A DNA stretch of 64,000 bases. Source: an uncultured Bacteroidales bacterium. GTDB taxonomy: Bacteria > Bacteroidota > Bacteroidia > Bacteroidales > Bacteroidaceae. The stretch covers positions 62,001-126,000 of the forward strand of contig CACYZY010000003.1 in the NCBI GenBank assembly GCA_902779085.1, read 5' to 3'. A program made the translations under genes and the position numbers. Below, piece after piece: positions 47,339-55,844 of the stretch (position 1 is its first letter; each line of letters opens with the position of its first letter). The notes under the pieces were generated by a model that ran no database searches, was not told where the DNA came from, and was given only the letters and a program-made list of their open reading frames with translations.

Positions 47339-48568
47339 TTATTTAAATTCAAAAATAGTAACGTTTCTGAACTGTAAAGGACCGCCTTCACTTTGTAGGG
47401 CAATATAACCATGATCGTACTCGCCATCTGCCTCATTCTGAACCACACCGTTTATCTTGAATGTCATGTGTTTACCAACACACTCGATGTCAGCCTCATT
47501 CCATTCTCCAAAAGGTTTCTCAGATGGATTCTCAGCAATGCGTGCCTTGATGCCGAATTCACCACGCTGCATAGCACCTTCAATCTTATAGCCACCTAGA
47601 CCCACAACCATTCCGGCGTTACCCTCGGCTAATTGGCATTCTGCACCTACAGGCCAAATCTTGTCGCCTGGTTGTACTCGCTGGAAGCATCCGCTATTCT
47701 TGGCTGCCTTATCATCTACCCAGCGCCATTCAACATGCAGGCGATAGTTACCAAACTGACGGTTTGTACGCATGTATCCAAAAGGATTACCCAGTACGTT
47801 AATAACGCCATTCTGTACAGTAAACACTTCTTCTGCTTTAACATTGCTTGTAGGATCAGTAAAGAGCGTCCAGCCATTGAGGTCACGTCCATTGAACAGA
47901 GCAATTTCAGTAGGAATGAGTTCAAGAGCAGGAACTCCAGTAGCTGGCTTGATTTCCTTAACCCAAACGTCACGGAACTCCAGTGGACCACCTTCGCTTT
48001 GTAACGCGATAAAGCCTTCTATCAAGTCAGTCTCTGCTTCATTGACCACCTTGCCATTCAGGGTAACAGTGATGTGATTTCCCACACATTTAACAACCAT
48101 CTGATTCCATTCACCAGGGGCACTTTCTACGGCGGACTCATCGTTACGCAACACACGCATAGGTCCACCAGAAGCTTCAACCTTGTTCTTGACGTTTCCC
48201 ATCAGATCGCCGATATGATCTACCTTCAACTGCACCTCAATCATGTCAGGCCAATTCTTATCACCTTCCTGAATGCGTTGAAAGAAACCACTGTTGGAAC
48301 CTTGTCCGTCAACCCAACGGAAATCTGCATGAACTTCGTAGTCGGCATATTTCTTGACAGTACGCATATATCCATAAGGCATACCAGATACACTAATGAC
48401 ACCATTTTTAACAGTAAACACTTCTTCTGGTTTCACATCACTATTGGGATCTGTATAAAGTACCCAACCATCTAAGTTCTGTCCATTGAACAGAACTTCT
48501 TTGCCCTGCTCACCACATGAGGCAAACAAGGCAGTCAGCATAGCAGCTGCAAAGAATAACTTTTTCAT
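47339..48568 (-). CDS. Lipoprotein with two DUF1080 (3-keto-disaccharide hydrolase) domains
   Basis: About 409 residues. A lipoprotein signal (MKKLFFAAAMLTALFASC) ends at the lipid-site Cys18. Two homologous DUF1080 jelly-roll domains follow. The first opens LFNGQNLDGWVLYTDP, the second LFNGRDLNGWTLFTDP; each has GYMRT, NSGFFQR or NSGCFQR, and ends YIALQSEGGPLQFRN-like (FIALQSEGGPLEFRD in the first). Known: DUF1080 proteins are linked to sugar-derivative hydrolysis and concanavalin-like folds. Start 48568 is preferred; 48580 adds MFKC. It is 16 bp after the TamB-like gene and probably in its operon. Confidence 0.87.
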   Translation of the reverse strand: MKKLFFAAAMLTALFASCGEQGKEVLFNGQNLDGWVLYTDPNSDVKPEEVFTVKNGVISVSGMPYGYMRTVKKYADYEVHADFRWVDGQGSNSGFFQRIQEGDKNWPDMIEVQLKVDHIGDLMGNVKNKVEASGGPMRVLRNDESAVESAPGEWNQMVVKCVGNHITVTLNGKVVNEAETDLIEGFIALQSEGGPLEFRDVWVKEIKPATGVPALELIPTEIALFNGRDLNGWTLFTDPTSNVKAEEVFTVQNGVINVLGNPFGYMRTNRQFGNYRLHVEWRWVDDKAAKNSGCFQRVQPGDKIWPVGAECQLAEGNAGMVVGLGGYKIEGAMQRGEFGIKARIAENPSEKPFGEWNEADIECVGKHMTFKINGVVQNEADGEYDHGYIALQSEGGPLQFRNVTIFEFK

Positions 48569-48584
48569 ACACTTAAACATTTAA

Positions 48585-51500
48585 TCATTTATCTTGTTTT
48601 TCTCTAAATCTCACAAATCCTGTATCTGTATTGTTTGGATGATCATCTATAATAGTCTTTTCTTCAATTTTTTTCTTTCCTTTGCTTCGCCAAAAGAGCA
48701 ATTCATTCCAATTATTGAAATCTTTCTTGAAGATGATACCAAATCCTTGTGTGGTAGGGTTAGTACGTACAAAATAACGGTCGTTAGTCTGATTATAGGC
48801 CTTTAGACGGATACCACCCGACTGATTAAGGAGTAATTGTGCATCGAAATCACCCACAAAGTTAGTGTTTGACATGCGATTCTCACGATAGCCAAAGTTG
48901 CCGTTAATCAGTAAGCGATTGTTTAATAATTGCCCTGATAGGATGCCTTCCACCTCCCAATCGTTCCATCCATTTTGTCCCGTACTCAGATTGGTACCAA
49001 AGTTCCAATTATTGCTATTGATAACATTTGACAATGCATTGTTCAACTGTCCTGAAAGGGTGGAAGATACAACGCTACTCATTACATTGGAGTTTTGAGA
49101 AACGTTGACATAGTCTGGCGTATAGAACTTTCCTATGCTAAGTAAATATAGAATTTGCGTATTCATCTGTTCTTCGGTAGGAATGTAGTTCTGTACAAGA
49201 GATTGCACCTCATCACTTTCCTGTGGCAACTCGAGGCCTAATTTAAGTTCGGGCTGCGTCATATTACCCGTTATATCAAGCAAACAGTTTACTTTTACAG
49301 AAGTTTGATTGACGAACGAACTGGCATTGGGGATCAGGTCATTCAAAGAAGCCGAATTAACTGTATATTTAGCGTGCCAGTCAAGTTGGGCATCAAGTGG
49401 ATCACCGTTGAAGGTTAACGTGCTGCCTTCCTGGAGTTGGAGGTCTTTGCGTATAATTTCTTGCATGCTAAGTTTGTAGACACCTTTATCCATAGTATAG
49501 GTGCCAAACATATTGAAATCGCCCTTATTGTAATAGTTGGCACGCAGACTGCCTGAACCTGTGAAACTGATATTATCGCCAACTATTGGATCCATGATGA
49601 TGCGGAAAGTCGCATCAGGTGTCACATCTGCCAAAATATTCAGATATGTATCCATGGTATGCGATTCTTCCTCTTCTAACTCTATACGCTTAGTTTGCTC
49701 AAAAATGGATAGCGGAATAGAGTCGAGGATAGCACGACGTGGTGTCTTGTCATGATAGGTTACAAACTGATTGCCTGTAGCTGTGGTGACCCCATCTTTG
49801 ATGTAGTTGAAAACAGTATTGCGGTTAGTGGTAATAGCCGCATCGATACGCATGCCATTATCATCGTTGCCATAGATATGTGCATTCCCTGTACCATATA
49901 CAACCCCATAGAAAGGATATTCAACGGACTGTTGTGTATTGAGGACCAGCATGTTCTCAATATCAAACCTGAGATCATAGCGTACATCAGAGAAATTCTT
50001 CCAATGAATGTAACCATTTAGTTGCCCTGTATGATCTCCACTATGATCAGTCATGTGACTATTGCTGAATGTAATGCCTTCTTGCTTCACCACAATGCTG
50101 TCTTGAAGAACAAAATCAGTATTCAGCATATCTATTTTAATACTCGCTATAGCAGCCACTTTCTTGTCGGCTTCCACGTTCAAAGCTTTAAATTTGCCCC
50201 AAAAATGGATATCACCCCACACGCGTCCATTAAAATCTGGTGTCACTCCATCCAAGAAATGCTGCAGGAAACGCAAATTGGTGCCTTTGGCTTCTACATT
50301 CATATCTAGTGAAGAAGTGGGTTTTATAGGGTAGACATATCCATCTACATGAGTGTAAGCAATAGAATCTTCACGAATATCAGCCTTAATCCAAAGACCT
50401 TCTTTTTCATGGTGCCATTCTCCGTGAAATACCATATCACCAATACGATATCCTTCCGTACCAAAATCCTTCACAGCAAGGTCGGAATAGAGAAATGGCT
50501 CTTTTAACACGCCCACGGCATAGGATTTCCCTGTAGCATCGCCATCAAACGATACACCTTCGTCAAGTATCTCAAAAATGTAGGTAAGTTGCATGTCATT
50601 CATGTCGATAAAGACTGTATCTCCTACAGATTCTGAAATGTCTCCATTAATTTTAAGGTATCTGTCGTTTGCTTGGGTTACTAAGAAATCATTGACATGG
50701 AATCGTTTCCCTTCTATTGTAACTTGTGATTTATGGATATTCCACAAAGTGTCATTAATGATAACTTCAGAGGGACTGATGTCAATTTTGGCCTTCAGAG
50801 GCAACAGGTCTTGGGCAAGAGCCTCGTCGCGAATCTCTGGTTGTAAGAAACTTACTAATGTTGAAAGTCTGCCGCTATAAGTATGCTCACTCTTGTTGCC
50901 CCAGTTCATCGTTGCAAATACACTATCATTGCGTGCAGAGATATCGGCCATATAATTCATGTCATCCTCTACATCACGATCACTAACCCTAACAGTTACG
51001 TGGAATTGGTCATCAGGAGTCTCTGCCAACAATACACCCGATTCCAAGAACTTGTCATCATACATAAATCTGGGGAAGAATCCTTCAATACGCATCTTTT
51101 GTTCCTGGTCGTTAAAAAAGCCTTTCAGGGTGGATGGCGTGTATACAGTAAGTGGTATTCTCAATATGGCGGAAATAAACTCTGTATTATCTAATTTTAA
51201 GTCAAAAGTGAAGTTGTTTTGGGAATTTTTGGCATTCCGTCTACTCTTAAACAAAGAAGGAACGTAGCGATCAATGACTGACATTACACTATTTGGGAGG
51301 GTACGATAGGAATAATCTCCTTCAATATTTCCCTGTAAGAAATTGGATGTGAAAGTCAGTTTCTTAGTACCATTATCCTGCTTGACAGCTGCCACCTTGA
51401 AATTGTCGAGGAGGTAGGATCTGGTGGGCGTGACAAATCTCATATCGTTGATATTCAGTTCTCCTATCATATCATCAATCGACCTGCCCACAAAATCAGC

Positions 51501-53093
51501 CTTTATATTGAGAGAAAACTCGCTGTCTTTGTAATCTTCTGTGAGATGGAGTGGGGTCGGGCGGAAATGGCCAATGTCAGCATTGAAATTGAATGCAGGG
51601 ACAGAAGAGAGCATTTCCATGGATCCAACCATTTTGACGTATGCGTTTTTATCATCCAGTTCGATAGTCCCGTTGTATCCACCATTTACATGCTCTCCAT
51701 CTAGGGAAATGTTATGGTAGGTATAACCACTATATGACAAAGAATCAATAACACCTTTGATTATAATCTTTGAAAGACCTTCACGTGGAAGTGTTCCATT
51801 TAAGTCGAGACTAAATGATATGTCGCCCAAATTTTTGTTTCCCAGTAAACTGCCTAAAGCAAATCCTTCTGTATGCAAATCACCTTCATAACCAATAATA
51901 CCTTTAATGCTGTCCGACCTTAACTGCATGTTCCCCTGGAAAGATCCTAAATCAGTCTGCAGGTTCCCGTGTGTCATTAAATGTCTAAGCGGACCTGAAA
52001 CGTTACCATTGAAATGGATGCTTCCTAAATTTGTGATAGGTTCAGGCAATTCTTCAAAATTGTCAGACAGGTTACGCATTAAAAAAACCACACCATCAGG
52101 GTCTGCAAATGCTTCACTTAACTGACCCCTGATGTTGGCGTTATAAGAATTGGTAATATCTCGTAGATGGGCATTGCCATTGATGCGAATATGATTGCCG
52201 TCAATCCTGAGAATGGGAAGATGCAGATCGTTGACTGTACCTTCAGCCAATAATTCCACCTGAATTTTATCTCTAAAAGACTTTAAGTTAGGTACAAAGG
52301 CAGCTATGTCAAGTAAAGTGATAGCAGAAGGTTTGACATGAACAGAGAAATGGGCATTATCAGCAAAATTATTAAGGGCAGCAATACTGTCATAGTGAAT
52401 GTTAATGGTATCAATCAGCATAGTGGTGTTAGGCAATCGGATATTGAAGTTGTCAATCACTGTAAGCCGTTCATTGCTGACAATTCTAAAATCAAATTTA
52501 TCCAGTGTGAAACCCGAATTAGCTTCCTCTAAACTCAGCTGTTTGATGGATGCATTCAACGTATCGCTACGCAAAGCCTTTAGCGATAAGTTGGCACGCA
52601 TATTGTTCAACTGTAGGTGATTAATATTAAATACACCTTCTTTTACCTCCTCTGAAAGAACGTCATAAGTGACATTACCTCTTCTTATCATTAAAGAATT
52701 GATGCGCAGGTCAATGCGCGAAGGCTCCTCACTTTCAGATGACAAAGCATCGATGATAAACTGAAAGTTGGTTTTAGCATCAGGCGTTTCCTTATTTAAG
52801 TGTGCATTAAAACCGAAGAGTTGGGCACTACTAATATCAATCTTACCATCAAACAGGGGGATAATGTCATACGCAGCTGATATTCTGGCAACAGACAGCA
52901 TTTCAGTGCCTTGCTCGTCATTTAAGCGCACATCCTCTAAAATAACTCGATTAAGAAAGCCCAAATTGATGTTACCAATTGATACTTCAGCACCCAAGAG
53001 TTTAGTTAGCTCGTTGCTTGCCATAGACGATACTGCACGTTGTACCAACGGAATGTTCAACGCGAGGATGATGCCGATATAGCTTGTCAGCAC
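48585..53093 (-). CDS. TamB-like translocation and assembly protein (DUF490)
   Basis: 1,502 residues from the GTG at 53093. It begins with a hydrophobic anchor (SYIGIILALNIPLVQ), then LGAEVSIGNINLGFLNRVILEDV, the AsmA/TamB entry motif, and a long repetitive beta-rich body (a beta-taco rod) to a C-terminal DUF490 domain (about 1080-1490; for example LNIPLVQ-proximal N-terminus, VEGILSGQLLNNRLLINGNFGYREN near 1400). TamB-like proteins bridge the inner membrane and outer membrane, helping outer-membrane protein assembly or lipid transport. The GTG cuts into the anchor: the frame remains open for 18 codons upstream, encoding HLKVLKRAIQTLVVIV, with no ATG, GTG or TTG. A CTG at 53135 would give a standard N-terminus. 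See findings. Confidence 0.88.
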   Translation of the reverse strand: MLTSYIGIILALNIPLVQRAVSSMASNELTKLLGAEVSIGNINLGFLNRVILEDVRLNDEQGTEMLSVARISAAYDIIPLFDGKIDISSAQLFGFNAHLNKETPDAKTNFQFIIDALSSESEEPSRIDLRINSLMIRRGNVTYDVLSEEVKEGVFNINHLQLNNMRANLSLKALRSDTLNASIKQLSLEEANSGFTLDKFDFRIVSNERLTVIDNFNIRLPNTTMLIDTINIHYDSIAALNNFADNAHFSVHVKPSAITLLDIAAFVPNLKSFRDKIQVELLAEGTVNDLHLPILRIDGNHIRINGNAHLRDITNSYNANIRGQLSEAFADPDGVVFLMRNLSDNFEELPEPITNLGSIHFNGNVSGPLRHLMTHGNLQTDLGSFQGNMQLRSDSIKGIIGYEGDLHTEGFALGSLLGNKNLGDISFSLDLNGTLPREGLSKIIIKGVIDSLSYSGYTYHNISLDGEHVNGGYNGTIELDDKNAYVKMVGSMEMLSSVPAFNFNADIGHFRPTPLHLTEDYKDSEFSLNIKADFVGRSIDDMIGELNINDMRFVTPTRSYLLDNFKVAAVKQDNGTKKLTFTSNFLQGNIEGDYSYRTLPNSVMSVIDRYVPSLFKSRRNAKNSQNNFTFDLKLDNTEFISAILRIPLTVYTPSTLKGFFNDQEQKMRIEGFFPRFMYDDKFLESGVLLAETPDDQFHVTVRVSDRDVEDDMNYMADISARNDSVFATMNWGNKSEHTYSGRLSTLVSFLQPEIRDEALAQDLLPLKAKIDISPSEVIINDTLWNIHKSQVTIEGKRFHVNDFLVTQANDRYLKINGDISESVGDTVFIDMNDMQLTYIFEILDEGVSFDGDATGKSYAVGVLKEPFLYSDLAVKDFGTEGYRIGDMVFHGEWHHEKEGLWIKADIREDSIAYTHVDGYVYPIKPTSSLDMNVEAKGTNLRFLQHFLDGVTPDFNGRVWGDIHFWGKFKALNVEADKKVAAIASIKIDMLNTDFVLQDSIVVKQEGITFSNSHMTDHSGDHTGQLNGYIHWKNFSDVRYDLRFDIENMLVLNTQQSVEYPFYGVVYGTGNAHIYGNDDNGMRIDAAITTNRNTVFNYIKDGVTTATGNQFVTYHDKTPRRAILDSIPLSIFEQTKRIELEEEESHTMDTYLNILADVTPDATFRIIMDPIVGDNISFTGSGSLRANYYNKGDFNMFGTYTMDKGVYKLSMQEIIRKDLQLQEGSTLTFNGDPLDAQLDWHAKYTVNSASLNDLIPNASSFVNQTSVKVNCLLDITGNMTQPELKLGLELPQESDEVQSLVQNYIPTEEQMNTQILYLLSIGKFYTPDYVNVSQNSNVMSSVVSSTLSGQLNNALSNVINSNNWNFGTNLSTGQNGWNDWEVEGILSGQLLNNRLLINGNFGYRENRMSNTNFVGDFDAQLLLNQSGGIRLKAYNQTNDRYFVRTNPTTQGFGIIFKKDFNNWNELLFWRSKGKKKIEEKTIIDDHPNNTDTGFVRFREKQDK

Positions 53094-53158
53094 GATAACG
53101 ACAAGGGTTTGTATGGCTCTTTTCAGTACTTTCAGATGCTTTTTGTTATTTTATTGAA

Positions 53159-53166
53159 CAAAATTA
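53159..53166 (-). promoter_or_regulatory. Bacteroidota -7 box for the TamB-like gene
   Basis: The minus strand reads TAATTTTG. Transcription would start near 53152, downstream of the only upstream ATG in frame, which argues against a start there. Confidence 0.45.
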
Positions 53167-53199
53167 CTCATTTTAATGAAATGATTGCTACATTATCAC

Positions 53200-53207
53200 T
53201 ATTTTTG
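53200..53207 (+). promoter_or_regulatory. Bacteroidota -7 box for tsaD
   Basis: TATTTTTG, 23 bp before the tsaD ATG. No clear -33 box. Confidence 0.5.
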
Positions 53208-53230
53208 TACCGCAAAACGAAAAAAAAGCT

Positions 53231-54250
53231 ATGAGTACGATTATTTTAGGCATAGAATCATCCTGCGACGACACGTCAGCTGCTGTAATAAAAGACGGCT
53301 ATTTGCTCTCAAACGTGATAGCCAGTCAAGCTGTTCATGAGGCTTACGGAGGTGTAGTACCAGAACTGGCTTCAAGGGCACATCAGCAGAATATTGTTCC
53401 TGTGGTACATGAAGCTCTGAAGAGGGCAGGCGTAAACAAGGAAGAACTGAGCGCTATAGCTTTTACCAGAGGTCCCGGATTAATGGGCTCTTTGCTCGTT
53501 GGAGTGTCTTTTGCAAAAGGATTAGCTTGTTCTTTGCGCATACCTTTAATAGATGTCAATCATCTGACTGGTCATGCGTTAGCTAATTTCATTAAAGTAG
53601 AAGGAGAGGAGTATGACCCACCAAAGTTTCCATTCTTATGCTTGTTGGTTTCTGGCGGAAACTCACAGATTGTTTTGGTGAAAGCATATAACGATATGGA
53701 GATCCTGGGGCAGACCATCGATGATGCGGCAGGTGAGGCCATCGACAAATGCTCTAAGGTGATGGGCTTGGGCTATCCTGGTGGTCCTATCATCGACAAG
53801 CTGGCTCGTCAGGGTAATCCTAAGGCATTCACTTTCAGTAAGCCACATATTCCAGAACTGGATTATAGTTTTAGTGGGTTGAAGACTTCTTTTCTATATT
53901 CAATGAAAGAATGGTTGAAAGATGATCCTGACTTTATTGAGCACCATAAAACCGATTTGGCTGCATCATTAGAAGCTACTATTGTTGATATCCTAATGGA
54001 TAAGTTGCGCAAGGCTGCTAAACAATACAAGATCAAGGAAGTAGCTTTGGCTGGAGGTGTTTCTGCCAATAACGGATTGCGTAATGCATTCAGAGATCAT
54101 GCTCAGCGTTTTGGATGGAAGATCTTCATCCCAAAGTTCAGCTATACTACTGACAATGCAGCTATGATAGCCATCACAGGCTATTATAAGTATCAAGACA
54201 AAGAGTTTTGTTCGATTGATGCACCTGCCTATTCACGTGTCAGCATCTGA
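53231..54250 (+). CDS. tsaD: tRNA N6-adenosine threonylcarbamoyltransferase
   Basis: 339 residues, full length. With TsaB, TsaC and TsaE it makes t6A at position 37 of tRNAs reading ANN codons. Seen: GIESSCDDTSAAV (residues 8-20), GLMGSLLVG, the metal-binding pair His111 and His115 in VNHLTGHALANF, LVSGGNSQIVLV, DDAAGEAIDK, ALAGGVSANNGL and the C-terminal DNAAMIA with the metal-ligand aspartate. It is divergent from the TamB-like gene and followed by a 180-bp non-coding stretch with three 22-bp repeats. Confidence 0.97.
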   Translation: MSTIILGIESSCDDTSAAVIKDGYLLSNVIASQAVHEAYGGVVPELASRAHQQNIVPVVHEALKRAGVNKEELSAIAFTRGPGLMGSLLVGVSFAKGLACSLRIPLIDVNHLTGHALANFIKVEGEEYDPPKFPFLCLLVSGGNSQIVLVKAYNDMEILGQTIDDAAGEAIDKCSKVMGLGYPGGPIIDKLARQGNPKAFTFSKPHIPELDYSFSGLKTSFLYSMKEWLKDDPDFIEHHKTDLAASLEATIVDILMDKLRKAAKQYKIKEVALAGGVSANNGLRNAFRDHAQRFGWKIFIPKFSYTTDNAAMIAITGYYKYQDKEFCSIDAPAYSRVSI

Positions 54251-54317
54251 GCTTAATAGCAGCAAACTAGAAAATTCTTATGAGAATTTCAGTGTTTAGC
54301 GGTAACTGAAGGTGAGC

Positions 54318-54383
54318 TTACTTCCTCTAAACCGTCCTTTTACTCCCTCTAAGAAACGCATTTACTCCAACTAAGCATTGCCG
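54318..54383. repeat. Three degenerate direct repeats at exactly 22-bp spacing (second array)
   Basis: Units start at 54318, 54340 and 54362: TTACTTCCTCTAA..., TTACTCCCTCTAAG..., TTACTCCAACTAAG.... About 12-15 of 22 positions agree between neighbours, concentrated in the first 14. The stretch 54251-54430 has no credible open frame. A hairpin AAATTCT/AGAATTT lies before the array, soon after the tsaD stop. Confidence 0.65.
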
Positions 54384-54430
54384 TCTAAAAAATGACACAG
54401 TTTTAGCAAAAAATTAAGAGATATAATAAA

Positions 54431-54904
54431 ATGGAAAGCATACAAAAAAGACTAGGCAAACAGTTAATGGCTAAAGGCCTTACAGTTTCAACAGCTGAAA
54501 GCTGTACGGGTGGGGGAATTGCTGCTCGACTTACCTCTATTGCTGGCAGCTCAGCCTATGTGCGAGGAGGAATCATATCTTACCAGAATGATGTGAAAGA
54601 AGAGTTGTTGGGTGTTAACCCTGATACAATATATAAATATGGTGTAGTTAGCGAGCAAACGGTTATAGAAATGGTAAAAGGAGCGATGAAATCGCTTAAA
54701 ACCGATTGTGCGATGGCTACCACTGGCATAGCTGGTCCTGGTGGCGAAGAACCAGGAAAACCTGTTGGCACCATCTGGATTGCTGCTGCTTGGAGTGAAA
54801 AGATCGTTACCTTCAAACAGGAAGGCGACGACGGAAGACTGAAAAATATAGAAAAAGCTATCAAGAAAGCCATTAATTTGCTATCAGAACTCTTGAAATC
54901 ATAA
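54431..54904 (+). CDS. CinA C-terminal domain protein (nicotinamide-nucleotide amidase, PncC type)
   Basis: 157 residues corresponding only to the C-terminal CinA domain; the N-terminal molybdopterin-like domain is absent. Seen: [16 protein letters not shown] (residues 20-35), [10 protein letters not shown]-like [13 protein letters not shown], and [10 protein letters not shown] near 98-107. Known: this domain deamidates NMN to nicotinate mononucleotide, recycling NAD breakdown products, as for E. coli PncC. It may be a substrate-level partner of LigA, which releases NMN, but it lies 9 kb away. No obvious promoter match; it follows the second repeat array. Confidence 0.9.
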   Translation: MESIQKRLGKQLMAKGLTVSTAESCTGGGIAARLTSIAGSSAYVRGGIISYQNDVKEELLGVNPDTIYKYGVVSEQTVIEMVKGAMKSLKTDCAMATTGIAGPGGEEPGKPVGTIWIAAAWSEKIVTFKQEGDDGRLKNIEKAIKKAINLLSELLKS

Positions 54905-54940
54905 AAAAAGAAAGAAAAACGTGAATTATTTGCTTAAAAA

Positions 54941-54972
54941 CTTGGTGGATAAGAAAAAAAGTAGTTACTTTG
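54941..54972 (+). promoter_or_regulatory. Promoter for the rpmB operon
   Basis: CTTG at 54941-54944, a 20-bp spacer and TTACTTTG followed by C at 54965-54972. Each box differs from consensus by one base; the ATG follows at 55025. Confidence 0.5.
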
Positions 54973-55024
54973 CAGCCTGTTTGGTGAAACCATCAAAATT
55001 TGCTAATTAAAAAGATAAGATAAA

Positions 55025-55285
55025 ATGTCAAAGATTTGTCAAATTACGGGAAAGAAAGCCATGATTGGCAACAATGTTTCACACTCAAAGAGAAGAACTA
55101 AAAGAACATTTGATGTGAACTTGTTTACAAAGAAATTCTACTATGTAGAGCAGGACTGCTGGATCAGCTTGAAGCTGAGTGCTAACGGTTTGAGAACAAT
55201 CAACAAGATGGGTCTGGATGCAGCATTGAAGCAAGCTGTAGAGAAAGGCTATTGCGATTGGAAGTCTATTAAAGTGGTTGGTTAA
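55025..55285 (+). CDS. rpmB: 50S ribosomal protein L28
   Basis: 86 residues with the family start [19 protein letters not shown] and the basic block [10 protein letters not shown]. It is a structural protein of the large ribosomal subunit. The zinc-binding cysteine pairs of the C+ form are missing (a single Cys5), so this is the zinc-free type. First gene of a compact rpmB-rpmG-DUF4295 set. Confidence 0.96.
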   Translation: MSKICQITGKKAMIGNNVSHSKRRTKRTFDVNLFTKKFYYVEQDCWISLKLSANGLRTINKMGLDAALKQAVEKGYCDWKSIKVVG

Positions 55286-55307
55286 AAATTAAAGGAGAAA
55301 AGAAGTT

Positions 55308-55496
55308 ATGGCAAAGAAATCAAAAGGCGATAGAGTGCAGGTTATTCTTGAATGCACTGAAATGAAGGACAGTGGTCTGCCCGGTACTTCTCGCTACATC
55401 ACTACTAAGAACAAGAAAAATACTCCTGAGAGACTGGAACTGAAGAAGTACAATCCTATTCTCAAGAGAATGACAGTACATAAGGAAATTAAATAA
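55308..55496 (+). CDS. rpmG: 50S ribosomal protein L33
   Basis: 62 residues: [18 protein letters not shown], then [19 protein letters not shown] and the C-terminal [14 protein letters not shown], all typical of L33. It has only one Cys (Cys16), so it is the zinc-free form. It starts 22 bp after rpmB. Confidence 0.96.
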   Translation: MAKKSKGDRVQVILECTEMKDSGLPGTSRYITTKNKKNTPERLELKKYNPILKRMTVHKEIK

Positions 55497-55510
55497 ATTA
55501 GTATACTACC

Positions 55511-55669
55511 ATGGCAAAGAAAACAGTCGCTACATTGCAGACAGGCTCAAAAGAGGGTCGCGCATATTCTAAGGTTATCAAGATGGTGAAGTCACCTAAG
55601 ACTGGTGCATATATCTTTGATGAGCAGATGGTACAGAATGAGAAGGTACAGGATTTCTTCAAAAAATAA
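55511..55669 (+). CDS. DUF4295 small basic protein
   Basis: A 52-residue protein, MAKKTVATLQTGSKEG..., rich in Lys, with KMVKSPKTGAYIFDEQMV in the middle. It matches DUF4295, which is found between rpmG and ftsY across Bacteroidota. Its steady position with ribosomal proteins suggests a ribosome-associated role in that phylum, but this is inference. It starts 14 bp after rpmG and ends at a strong terminator. Confidence 0.93.
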   Translation: MAKKTVATLQTGSKEGRAYSKVIKMVKSPKTGAYIFDEQMVQNEKVQDFFKK

Positions 55670-55702
55670 TTAACTGAACTTCTTTTTACTGATAAACAAT
55701 AT

Positions 55703-55740
55703 AGGCTTCCTTACTAACAAACAGTAAGGAAGCCTTTTTA
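55703..55740 (+). terminator. Intrinsic terminator of the rpmB operon
   Basis: AGGCTTCCTTACT (55703-55715), loop AACAAAC, AGTAAGGAAGCCT (55723-55735), then a T run. A perfect 13-bp stem. Confidence 0.93.
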
Positions 55741-55787
55741 TATCTGTAAATAAGTTTCAACCCTAGTCATAAAAAAAACAAGCTATT

Positions 55788-55819
55788 TTTGTTTCTACTC
55801 ATGACTTTTAGTAACTTTG
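55788..55819 (+). promoter_or_regulatory. Consensus promoter for ftsY-rimO
   Basis: TTTG at 55788-55791, a 20-bp spacer and TAACTTTG followed by C at 55812-55819; the ftsY ATG follows 25 bp later. Confidence 0.75.
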
Positions 55820-55844
55820 CAGCAAGATAATAGTTAATTGATAT

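Noticed and set aside
54272-54292. Hairpin AAATTCT/AGAATTT after tsaD as a terminator.
   Set aside because: The stem is A/T-rich and no T run follows, so it was not called a terminator.
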